From NCBI GenBank assembly GCA_037074705.1, contig CM073596.1:51922001-51986000 (forward strand): a stretch of DNA of 64,000 bases, given 5' to 3'. Within the stretch, counting starts at the first letter, position 1; each line of letters starts with the position of its first letter. Source of the stretch: Zhengitettix transpicula (taxonomy: Eukaryota; Arthropoda; Insecta; Orthoptera; Tetrigidae). The translations under genes were made by a program, and so were the position numbers. The notes under the pieces were generated by a model, which saw only the letters and a list, made by a program, of their open reading frames with translations, had not been told where the DNA came from and made no database searches. This document shows, piece after piece, positions 1-10,812 of this stretch.

Positions 1-330
1 TACCCGGCATTCGCCTAAAGAAATGCAGGGAAAACCCTAGAAAAACCTGCATCGGGTAGTTCGGACATTGGGTACTTGTCCCACGCCCTTCCGATAGCGG
101 GAGAGAAGTTTGCTGTGGGGACGCAGCATTCCCTTCTCCGTGCCTCGACCAGTTTACGAGGCAGCTGGCCGACTATTTCAATGGGAATAGCGGACAACTC
201 TTACCGTATGCTCAAGGTCTGTGTCCTCTCAGAACAGGCCGAGGTGCCTCGGCATGTGGGAACCTTAGTTCAAAAACGGAGAGGAAAAGGCATACCCAAA
301 GGTAGCCCCTTCGATGTTATTCAAATAATA
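1..330 (+). repeat. Copy of ~395-bp dispersed repeat, cut by window edge
   Basis: This stretch closely matches both units of the tandem at 23344-24120. Shared landmarks in the same order are GGCATTCGCCTAAAG, GCAGGGAAAACCCTAG, CCCACGCCCTTCCGATAG, GCAGCTGGCCGACTATT and AACCTTAGTTCAAAAACGG. The copy enters from the left edge, so its start is not seen. Short open frames on both strands are by-products of its higher GC content, and equivalent frames recur in the other copies. I see no protein domain and no terminal repeats. It is probably a non-coding part of a larger mobile element; the class is unresolved. Confidence 0.85.
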
Positions 331-1609
331 AAATAGGAGAGATGTGGTCTTGAATCGGACCAATCAGAACGCTTAAAATGAAGATCGGGGCCAAAGCAGC
401 GTTGCCACACAATCGCAGTGTCTTCTACTGTTTTTCAATAAGCTGTTTACGAAGTCCAGGGGCATAGCTGAGGTGAAAGAAGATTCGTAGCTTAAAAGAC
501 TTCGGGAACGTCATCGAAGTTACTGTAAAATAATACAGCTAATGACGTCAGAGGTTCTAGAAAACGCGGGATTTTCAAATTTTCTACATTTCCGATGTTT
601 TGGTGCTGTAAATTATTTTATGTTTCCCTCGGGTAGTAGTGGACCACCGCCGCGGTGGACACGAAACATTTCCCAGACGTCGTTAACTAGTCGTGAAACA
701 AGACCCGAGGACCTACAGCACCACGGGATATATATATATATTTTTTTTTTTTGGTAACCCGCGCGAAGCAAATGGTGCCCACGAGGGGGTCTTCCAGATT
801 TATGAAGGCCCCGTGGCCGTGCTGGGGAAGAAGATTCTTGTTGTAATTACTGACACGGAGCAGCGCTGTCGCTGATTTACAAGGGGGGGACCTCTGCACC
901 ATTGAATACCGGCAGCAGTAACTGGGTAATTGGGGGAGGAAAATGGCCCTCCCATCCGATGGAGATTTACGGGCTCTGGATAGAGCCGACACCAGGTTTT
1001 ATCTGCTAATATGACAGCGACGACCGTCAGTTAAAGGATTTAGTGCCGTTGCCTGCCCTGGCCACTAGACTGCGCGACAAGAATTAGACCTGTGGACTTC
1101 ATGCTTCAATATGTCCATCGCTTTTTTACATCCCGGAAATATTATTTACGAGACGGAAATATTCCTGGATATCTATCACATTCCCTTGTTTGTGTTCCCA
1201 TGAAATTCTCCCGTGTAACGAAACTAAACCAAACTTCGTCGTTTATCCTACCCTTAGTTGTAGTGATCTATTGGTTCCTCATCCTACCACTTTTGAACTT
1301 TTATTATTAGTCATACGGCTTCTTATAGAATTATAATTATGATTTCTAATTTAAATAATTTTAAAAACTTTCATAAGCATTGCATGAGTTGGATGCATCT
1401 AAAAACAACGCAATGAGACCTCGAGCACAATCCTCTGGGATATCCTCAGCGGTTATGGGACATTCAACTGACGAGCGTCATCACTTAAAAAACAGAGAAC
1501 AAGAGCATGGAATAGAACACAATGAATCACCAGTGAAAAAATATCATCAGCAAGGAAATTGTTACGAGGACAGCCTCAAGGGTCACCATCAAACATTGAT
1601 TGAGTCCCA
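331..1609. other. No recognised gene
   Basis: It contains an exact TGACGTCA palindrome at 543-550, a near-palindromic GC hairpin at about 641-660 (GGACCACCGCCGCGGTGG), and a TA/T tract at 728-752. An open frame at 1380-1619 (79 codons, rich in His, Ser and Asn) matches no family I know and has no convincing splice context. Confidence 0.5.
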
Positions 1610-2175
1610 TAAAAAATAAACGCTGCTCAGACTCTTCAGAATTGATCTCGACTCTTCAAAACTGTGAAGTTGGATCGATTCGGATCATATAGTCATGAAT
1701 TTGACTCTTCAGAAACGAAGGTGTTGGAACCTCTCTCATCGTACAACCCCGACCATTTATTTAGAATCCTGCAGTTTTGGCGCCTTCCTGGTCATACAGT
1801 GCTGATCTTAACTCTTTGAAAACCCGCTCTGATCTCGATTCTTCAGAGTCTTTGGTGTTCGTATGTTCCTGGCAGAACAGTCCTGATCTCGGCTCTTCAT
1901 AAACTGTAGTATAAGAGACTTCATTGTCAAAAAGTCCTGAAATCGGCCGTCTTGTTGGTACCTTTTTGATCTAGGCTCATCATGGATCTAGATTTTGAGC
2001 CTTTCTGATGATGCAGCACTGATATTGTCACTTCATAACTCATGGTATTGGAGACCTCCTGGTCTACCAGCCCTGATTTCATTGCGTCTGACAACGTGTT
2101 GCCTCGTTACCTGATTGCAAGTCCATATTGGCAGTTGGTACCCTCAAAATTATAAAGTTCCTCCCAATTTGTAGG
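1610..2175. repeat. Degenerate ~53-bp minisatellite, about ten units
   Basis: Successive blocks begin near 1642, 1694, 1748, 1801/1827, 1882, 1936, 1968, 2020, 2073 and 2124. Each is a variant of CCTGATCTCGGCTCTTCA, then AAACTGTGGTATTGGAGACC, then TCCTGGTCATACAGT. Most spacings are 51-54 bp, with two shortened units. The reading frame is not conserved and stops occur in all frames I checked, so I treat it as non-coding. Confidence 0.7.
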
Positions 2176-4270
2176 TAATTACGGTTCCGTAACTGCGTAT
2201 CATGTAGGCAATCAAACCGAGTTATTGTGCTTAACGGCATCAGAATACTGAAGTTATTACTCAGAGTTTTCCAGATAAAGTCACGACAAAAAGTCAACAG
2301 TGTTTAATGTGGCTGTCGCCTTGGTCGCTTGATGTATCCTGACGAATGTATCCAGCACAGATATTGGTCGTCGATTTTTACAACGCTGACAGAAATTTTT
2401 CTCAACCGCATTATTCCCCTCTTTTTTTTTCTCTTGTTTTATCATGTCTGTCTCCCTGATGAGAGTTCCTTTGTGTTTTGCCTTCCATTTCAGGTTTAAC
2501 TTTCCGTGCAGCGCCAAGGTCGTCGGTTTTAACTGCTTCAGAAACGCAGTTCTTCGTGACGGCTTTTAAGCCAGTTGGATTTATCTTTATGGTTCCCAGT
2601 CCGTCGTATCTTAGTATTTCATTTGTGTGTGAGAGAGAGATAGAGTGAGGTTCGGGCTAAGTGGCCAATAAGCCGGGGCATAGGGCACATATTTCACGGC
2701 CAGGTCGCCGTAATTACCTCTCTCAGCGATGATCCTATTTAGCGGAGGTTGAGTCTTACGCGAGATAAATAGCTTGTTGGTTGGCTGGCTCAGTACCTGG
2801 AGGTCATTCCCCAAAACGTCTGTGGAATTTCACTTTGTGTCTCGGTCGGGAGCAACAACGCAGATGGAAATGGACAAAACGAACACAAAAATATAAAACG
2901 CTCGGTAAATGATAAAGAACGCGACAAACAGGAGACGTTGATCAACTTCTTTTCACGCTAATAAATTGGTGGGGAAAAGGCAAATACATTATTTTTCGTG
3001 AAAGTGACATTCAATGTGAATCATTGACGTCTGAAAGAAAATTTCACTCTGTTTACGAAGCGACTCTGACTTTAAATTACGACTCCATTGATATGGAGGA
3101 AACGAGGGCTAAAATCAAACATGAAAGATCTGGACGGAAGCAATTCAACCTACCACTATGAATCCCAACTGCTACGGTCATTTCGCAATTTAAGTTGATT
3201 ACCATTAAAAATGTTAAAGTGAAATTCAGTATCAATATTTATTTTCACTTTAGTAATTTTTTTAAAATCAGGCGTAAATCACTAAATCTTCTTTTATATT
3301 CAGTAATCTCCAAAATATAGAATTTTCTGATATAAGGACTGTGGAGAATTCTTGCAGCACGTTAATATTTAGAAATCCATGTAATTGAACACAAGCCCGA
3401 TCAACAACTGGCCATCATTGGCGCTATTATATTATTCCAGTCCGCAAGGTGTTGTTTTTGTGGTGAATCGATATTCGACTACAACATATCCGATAATTTG
3501 AATACGTTGCAAACGAATCAGTCGGGGTAATTTTATATTATAATACCCCACACTGGAACAAAAGCAATAAAATGTTGACTATTACACAAGTACACGACCA
3601 ACTCTATTGTGAAAATTGTTCAATTTCGACAAAGCATTCTGACGCATAATTAATACCTCGTATCATTCCCTAACTTTGTAATATTAAATTTTATAATTAT
3701 ACTCTTGATATTCACGTAATAAGCTGCTGTAATTACACGCGAAATTTCCGCGCCCTCTCACTCTGCATTTACAACTACGAATCTGAATGGGGGATTTCTG
3801 TTGACTCGGAACGGGGATTTTTTTACTGCCGGAGTGTAAAAACTATTTGGCCTGAACCTTCGTAAACTGTGCAGAGGCACTTGTTCGGATTGGAGATAAA
3901 CATTTCCACTTCATTCCGCAAATGAAGCGAGAAAATTACTCCTTTTTTGTTTAATTGGGTCACGTTAGATTTTTTTATTTCCCCATTTTTTTTCTACCCT
4001 GCCGACATTTAACGTGGCTTCTTGTTTTCGATATGAATGTCGTCGGTATTTTAATTTCAGAGCAACGAAAATTTCACTTCAAAATGCAGCATACGTGAAG
4101 AACTCGAGGGGTAGGAAGGGGATGGTCGTGAATACGATAGGATATTTACAAAAATGGTGAACGACAAAAAATTGGAGTAATATTTTTAATATTTAGTTTA
4201 ATCTCACAACTTTTTTTGGTCACAATCAACATCTAATTTTATATATGCATATTTATTCAAAACTATCCAT
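2176..4270. other. No recognised gene
   Basis: AT-rich sequence with a short GA-rich tract near 2630-2645. The open frames at 2079-2517 and 2611-2814 (minus strand) have no recognisable domain, favourable splice pattern or neighbour that would support a gene. Confidence 0.5.
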
Positions 4271-4310
4271 TACCTGAAGAAATGAAACATTTGCGGACGA
4301 AACGTTGTAA
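4271..4310 (+). repeat. Hammerhead-like core (CTGAAGA...GAAAC)
   Basis: CTGAAGA lies at 4274-4280 and GACGAAACG at 4297-4304, the conserved order of a hammerhead ribozyme core (CUGANGA, stem II, GAAA). The segment between them can pair only weakly (AATG/CATT), so stem II is not convincing and activity is unlikely. It is one of several similar short motifs in this window and probably marks a decayed retroelement end. A chance match is possible for this copy alone. Confidence 0.35.
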
Positions 4311-4377
4311 TATTATAATTAGTTTTTGTTTTAGTTGACTAATAAATATTATATATTATTATATATTTGACTATTAT

Positions 4378-4640
4378 ATGTATATATCTTTTAGAATGGC
4401 ATCTAATTTTAAACTTAATTTTAAAATACGTAATAATATTATTGATTGCCCAGATTTTTTAAAATCATTAAATTTAAAAGATCCTTTTATTAATTCAAGA
4501 CGGAGAAACATGTTTGCGATAAAAAATTATAAATCTAATTATACACACAGAAGAATTCGTTAACCAGAATTTATTAAGTTATACAGATTTGTATAACTGA
4601 ATTATTGACAATTGATGAATTTTTTATCTTTTTGATTTAT
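4378..4640 (+). pseudogene. Non-LTR retrotransposon C-terminal tail remnant
   Basis: The translated stretch 4378-4563 contains NIIDCPDFLKSLNLKDPF followed by NSRRRNMFAIKNYKSNYTHR. This has the pattern found after the thumb of many insect non-LTR (LINE) reverse transcriptases: a hydrophobic 'DxxxFLxxLNxK.P', then an Arg/Asn-rich 'NSRR.N.F', then 'NYK.NYTHR'. The frame breaks at 4561-4563; continued reading gives NLLSYTDLYN in another frame, consistent with the end of such a protein after a frameshift. No catalytic domain remains. The assignment rests on remembered family patterns and is moderate at best. Confidence 0.45.
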
Positions 4641-6524
4641 TTATGAATAATTATTTTCATTATTTTAAAAATTGAATTATATATAAACATAAGATATTTA
4701 ATATTTTTTTCGTTAAGTTTTAATTCAACAAAGTCCTTTTAGTTAAAAAAAATAATAATATTTATCTAACTACTTTATAAAGCCATGGAAAAAGTAAATT
4801 TTATAGAAATAATTTAAAAATAAAGACCAACGTTTCCAGAGGTATCATTATATTAATTTTGTATATTAACACATTATTTATAACTGTGCAAAAATAGTTT
4901 TGTTTAACAGTAAAGTGGAGAGAAGCGTTCGTTCTGATTATGAAAAGAATTTCAACGATTTCAAAAAGTTACTGGTAAATTATTAAGTGCGATATATATA
5001 TATATACATATTATTCTTATTAATTGAATAACCTCATATTTGATGGAATGACTGTAAGTCTTGGGAATTCAAGTTTTTTAAAAAATTATAACATTCGATT
5101 ATGTACCTAAAATATTTAGAAAACTAAAAAATGTAACTATTCAGGATATTCCGAGACTATTTATTTATAAATTCAGCACTTTTGGAATGTATTTAAATTG
5201 ATAAACGTTCGAAATGAGGATTAGAACAGATTAAATTAACTTAAAGGAATTTAACAAGATTTAATTTTAAAATTGAAGTTGATGGTGACATTACTTTTGA
5301 GTTCGTAACCTGATACGTGCGGCAGTGGCGTTCTTACGGCTCGTCCTTCGCTTTAATCACCTGGTGAAAGCAACAAGTATGGCAGAAACGTTTGATTCTC
5401 TGTTATTTGACCACTTATTTCGCAAATTATTTCACTTTATATTAATGTAATTACCCCATATTTCTTTAGGCCGAACGTTGAAAATAAAAAAGTTATTTAA
5501 AATTTCCCGGTAGACGTGGAGTTACTCCTCGACGATTAGTTGAGTATCGCAAGGGACCGAGACAAACCAGCACGTCATTTGGTGCGTGGCCACATCGATT
5601 GACCGTTGGAAAGCGGTTCGGTCAGCGGCGATCCTTTGATGATGTCACGGTGACGTCATACGCAAAATATATGTTTTGGTACAGTATAATTTTTTTCCCA
5701 GTTTTCATACAACCTCAGTTTAGCAAACAAAAATAAATAAAAGTATCCAAGTGACACATAATATTTTTTCCACATGAAATTATAAAAGTTTATCCACCTT
5801 TTGAAATGTCTTTCCAAGATGGACTGTTCCTATATGCGTTTATTAAGTAAAAAAACTTCACGATGAATAATGTCTTTGTATTGTCCAACCGTGAACAATC
5901 GCCCGGTACCTATTTGTCCACTTCCACGTTGTTATCTACAGCCTTAGAAATTTGTTCCCAGGTTAAACTGTAAGGACTCTGTGTGGAGAACAATATGTCT
6001 ATGATCCTGTTAAACTCTACGTTTCATTACCATCCAATTGAAATTATATAGATGACGATTACGATCCGAAAAGGCAACTTAACACGAATGTTCAACGGTT
6101 AATTGACTTTACAAACGATAATTAAACAGCATAAACCACCCTAACCGCTTCGGCTCCCCCTATGAGCCCTATGGCTGTTCCCAAACCCGCACACATTAAG
6201 CCGAATTAGCGGTCATTACCTGTTTCACGTTTCTCGCTTTTAGGTTACCTACGTACGCATTTAGTTCACTCAACCCCCGGTCCAACCCTAAAATAGTTTA
6301 GGGTGCGGCGCAGATGTTTTTGCCTTATCAGCGACCTGCAGACGGCTCTTGAGCGCAACCACCAGCTCAAAATTTAATCTTTTACATCAGATTATTAATA
6401 ATTTCATGAATAAACACTACGGGACCCTAATATAGTTTATCTGGTAATTTACAATTCGGCACACTTTGGCTCGTCAATGAATCAAATAAGTTACGATCAC
6501 CTCTTCCAAGATCCTGTTGTTTGT
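4641..6524. other. No recognised gene; isolated ribozyme-like motif and CRE palindrome
   Basis: AT-rich. At 5358-5390 the string CACCTGGTGAAAGCAACAAG, closed by GCAGAAACG, resembles a mutated hammerhead core. The same CACCTG..GAAAGCAACAA string recurs at 43541. TGACGTCA occurs at 5651-5658. Nothing else was identified. Confidence 0.45.
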
Positions 6525-6955
6525 TTTACCCTTGAGTTTCTCGGGGCGGTTTTGCGAGCAACACCATCTCGTAGGGTAGAGCTATATTTGTGATTCCTAG
6601 CCTAGAATCGTACGACGTGCCTGTGTAAAGAACGTTCGTTACGAACGACGCCCTCCTTTTTCCCTCTCTCCCTGGTTTTTTTTCTCTTTCCCTTATCCGC
6701 ATGCAGCAGGAGTTTTCCGCCCCGAAATTACGCCCGAGGTGGAGACGTTGCAATTGTGCGCCGCTATCGGAGCCTTTTAGTGAATTCCCTCGTCTCTGTG
6801 TGGCCTCGGGAGAACAGACATTCTCTCCTATTTACAATAAGCGAACCAAGACGTTTCTGTAACGTAAAAGTTCTTTACGAGCGGAGGAAAGCCAGCGAGG
6901 CCCGCCATTACGTTTCCGTAGCGACTCAACTTGACGGAAAGGTAAAAAAAAAATA
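6525..6955. other. GC/CpG-richer island without recognised gene
   Basis: This segment is clearly richer in G, C and CpG than its surroundings and holds overlapping open frames on both strands (6526-6753 minus, 6756-6968 plus). Neither translation shows a known domain. It could be a regulatory or first-exon island, or an old repeat. I cannot tell which. Confidence 0.3.
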
Positions 6956-9597
6956 TTCAGCAATATAAAATTAGATGATGAAGGGAAAAAATATATTTAT
7001 TTTAGTTTTTCAGCTGCTTTTATGGTTCTACATCCTATATATGTCTTTCTAGAATTTTCTACTGCCTTGTAGTGGATTCATTTTATCTTTCATCAGGTTC
7101 ATAAACTGACCTACCTTATTTATCAGTTTATTGACTCCATGAACCCCAATGAATACCCCAGAAATATTATCAGATATTCCATTTTATACTACTCTGGTGA
7201 AACATAAAAAAAATCAGCACAGAAATGTGGGTTTTCCGGTACCTCGTCAGGTGTTTAGTAAATTTAGTATTTTTCATAGATATTTCTTACAGAAAAACTA
7301 TTTTTTTATGCCAGGTAAAATATTCCCGACTCTCCTTAATTTTAAGAATAATTTTGTCACCGTTTTATACTACAGGACACCGATAATTTATTCCCGTCTT
7401 TATTTCATTATAATTTGCGAAACTGTACATTTCTAAAGGAACTCAGCCACGCTTTAGTAAAAGTAAATAAGTAATTAATTAGAGTAACAGACCAAAATAC
7501 AATTTAATTATTCCAGAATACCCGAGAGCAAAATTTTAATCATTGCGTAAATAGAAAAATTTCCCAGTCCTCGAAATGAGCATTTTAAATAATTATTTAA
7601 TTTCTCATTTAAATTTCCTCTTAAACTTTTTACTTCAAGGTCAAAAGAAACCGTTGTTAATTCAAAATATCCCATATTTGTGTACCCAGGAAATATAAAG
7701 GTATTAAAAATCTCTTATAGGCATTATAACTCCCTTATATTGTGCGTATTGTGTCAGTGGGACTGATCCAGATGGGAGTGTGAAAAAAAGGAGTAGTAAA
7801 ATTTTGAAATAAAACAGATTCTTAACAAGTATAACTTGTTTTTCTTAAAAAAATGTGAAAAACACCAGACTTATACTGAGAAATATTTTATTAGCACATT
7901 TATAAAATTATATTTGACAAATAAAACGTTTCATTTCTAATTTTAGGTACACATTTCATAAAAACTCTAATGATATTACGTTCAAACTTTTTCCCAATTA
8001 TTTATACAGACGTTAGGGTACTGAAACTCCATTAAAATTTGTTTGATATGTCATAATTACTATAATTATTATCCTTAAAAAGTTATAGATTTTTGAAAGT
8101 TAAAAATTGATAATAATTGCGTGAGAAAAAAAATTAAATTAAATTTTTTTTTATATACTAACCAACTTTCAATGGTAAATCTTGTATCTAATTAAACGTG
8201 TGTCAAAAAAATATGATCCTAAAGAAAGTTATTCTAAAAATATAAGTTATTATTATAGGACAAATATTTTGCGTGTTGAAATCTTCAAAGATTTGGTTCA
8301 AGATTACGGAAAAATTCATAAGAGTGTATTTAATATTATGTAAATTACAGGACATAGAAAATGGAACATTTTTTACGGAGTCTTCGCGGCTAACTCTCCT
8401 TAATTGACCGTAAATCATTGCATTACGAATAATAAACGAGCTGGGGAAGTATTCTGCGGAAGTACGTAAATTAACCCTTCTGGCAAGTAGGGGTGGAAGG
8501 TCGGCGGTGAATAAAGTATTTCAACAGAATTATTTTAGTACCTTTGTACTTGTGTGTTATGAAGAGTTTTAACATAAAATGAAAGTTCCTCATTTTACCA
8601 GAGTCTTCTTGATTAATTTCGAGGGTTGGTGGAAATAAAGAGACGCCATTGATACTGGTAACCCGTGACTCATCTGATGAGTCCACCACACACCAGGCGG
8701 CAAATCCTCCGTTGTGGCCCAGGCTTAGCTGTGGAGATTTTTCTGACAAATCCGACAATCTCCCTATGAAATATAGACACAGGAGGGGGTTAGGTTACTT
8801 CCAGAAAATAATAATAATAAAACTATTTTCTTCGACGGGTGTTTTTTTTTTAGACTCTGAAAGTTGAGTTACGTCCTGTAATCGCCTCCGGGCAGCGGGG
8901 AGTCCTCTGCCTTCGTCCTTACCAGTAAATTTACTACGAGTCATGCACGATTTATGGCGGCAGTGTTCCAGAGTTCTGTTCCACACGCGTTAACATAATC
9001 TTGAGGCTCATGTTACCCATTTTTCATCATTCAATTTGCTATGTGCGAACTAGTTAATTTTTTATTTCTCGTTTTGAGTCAGAGTGACATTTAAATTCGG
9101 TAAGAAAATAACGCAAAGTAGCGTCGAAACGTCCAGATATATATGTAAAAAAAGTTCCTTATTTTTTCTTTGTTCGTCAAATTATTAATTTAAATCAGAC
9201 ATTAAATTAGCAATATGTTTATTGAAGAATTGTTAAAAAGCCGATAAATTTTCAAGAGGATTTCTACGTATTTTTCTACCTGATTGATAAAAAAATGTTT
9301 ATTAAAGACACATCCATATTGGATTTACTGCTAAACATTTTTAAATATGATCCAATCAAGTGAGAAATAATTTTATTTAATTGAATTATTAAATAAAATT
9401 TACAGTGAACTTAATACACAAAATGTTTCATCCCATAATCATAAAGTAACATCTTTAGGTGTTCTAAAATTAAATAAACAAAAATTAATGAAAAAGTAAA
9501 AACATAAAAATAATGAACAAAAATGTAAGAATTAAAGATCAAATCTGAAAAAAAAAATTGAAATCTTTTAATCATATTGGGTGAGGGGATTTTACCG
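6956..9597. other. No recognised gene; AT-rich
   Basis: Short frames at 7149-7436, 8203-8418 and 8471-8986 lack domain signatures. At 9100-9132 a small hairpin (ACGC/GCGT) is followed directly by CGAAACG, which may be a further degenerate member of the ribozyme-like motif series. Nothing else stands out. Confidence 0.45.
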
Positions 9598-9735
9598 AGA
9601 GCGTAATATTCCGCGGATGGCAAGGCTAGGTTGTGTCTATTTATCAAGAGCGGAATATTACCGATAATGGAATATTCAGCGGATGGTGAGGAAATATTAC
9701 ACCCAGCGGAATATTCCGCGGCTAGAGTGACAAGG
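9598..9735 (-). repeat. 39-bp tandem repeat with palindromic GGAATATTCC core
   Basis: On the minus strand about three to four units start CCGCGGAATATTCCGCT or a close variant and continue into GGTAATATT and CCTCACCAT. One unit is 39 bp (13 codons) and another is interrupted by ~30 extra bases. In one frame the units read as variants of PSAEYSIIGNIPL, so the longer open frame (9411-9824, 137 codons) owes its central part to the repeat. There is no evidence of real coding. Each unit carries a near-perfect palindrome. Confidence 0.65.
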
Positions 9736-10675
9736 CTAGACTTATTACCGTGATCGGAAATAATTTTCAGATGAGGATTGAAGAAATATTCAGAGCTGTA
9801 ATAACTCGATGGAATCTTAAACATGATACGAAATTAATTAATTAGCAAATATCACTTTATAAAGATGTGCAAATGCCAAGGTTGTGACTTTGGTTCATAT
9901 AAATTCTCCTCTTTCCTTTTATTTTGACTTTTATTCCTCTATTTTCGGGATGCGGAATGTTCCTAATATTTTCATAACAACGGAACGAAATAATCCCGCA
10001 GCTTCAACGCCATCTACCAACGTTCCGAAGAAATATAACACTGAGCGATTATCTCATCGGAATTGACCGCCATCTAGCATCATAAAAGCGAACTACGCTC
10101 ACAGCCTCCAATAACCAGGACAATTATTCCACAGATTACAAGATCGATTAAAAATTAAAGTGATGTTTATTTTTGTCGTTTAATTGTATAATCTGTTGCT
10201 CATTTTTGAAACGAAAATAATTTAACGTAATTTATTTAAATCAAAACATGCGTTCCTTCCTTTTTATATACATATATATTGTTTTACTTACTCCAAGTGG
10301 GTCAAATTTTCCCCGGGGGTTGGTGAAAAATACATGAACATACTAACGTAATACAATAATAGAAGGAATAAATTATTTTTATATAAGAAGAAATAAATAT
10401 TTTGACAATTTGAAAGTGTGTATACAAGTATATCTTGGTCATTAGGGATATTAGAAAAAAAGTATTTTAAAAGGGTTGTCAAATATTTAAATTATATACA
10501 TGTATAAATCGATAATTCCTTCAATGTTTTTGTTTCTAAATCAGAAATTAATAAATATTCCGGTAGAAATTTTTATTGAACAGGTTTTTGATATAATAAT
10601 ATAAAATATATTAGTATTTCTAAAAATATAAGTGAGTCAGAAAATTATAATATTATTAACAAAAGATAATGTTAC

Positions 10676-10812
10676 GACATTTCGTCCCCTTCAGGATGAA
10701 CAGTTTTTAATAATTTTGTATATAATTCAGGCCTCCAAATTTTATGCCAGAATTATATACAAAATAATTAATAACTGTCCAACCTTAAGAGGTCCTAAAG
10801 GGGACGAAACGT
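10676..10812. repeat. Palindromic element: head-to-head inverted copies with GGGGACGAAAC ends
   Basis: Left arm 10676-10735 and right arm 10741-10812 are reverse complements of each other over most of their length. The right arm reads GCCAGAATTATATACAAAAT, then AATTAATAACTGTCC, and ends GGTCCTAAAGGGGACGAAAC. The left arm, read on the minus strand, gives the same series ending CCTGAAGGGGACGAAAT. The right arm has an extra ~14 bases (CAACCTTAAGAGGT). The spacer is only a few bases, so the whole unit can form a long foldback. Both outer ends carry a CCTGAAG/CCTAAAG..GACGAAA motif related to the hammerhead-like series. Confidence 0.8.

Noticed and set aside
7040..7105. Minus-strand CTGATGA as another hammerhead core
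   Set aside because: CTGATGAAAG is followed by no GAAAC at a suitable distance and no stem II; chance match in AT-rich DNA.
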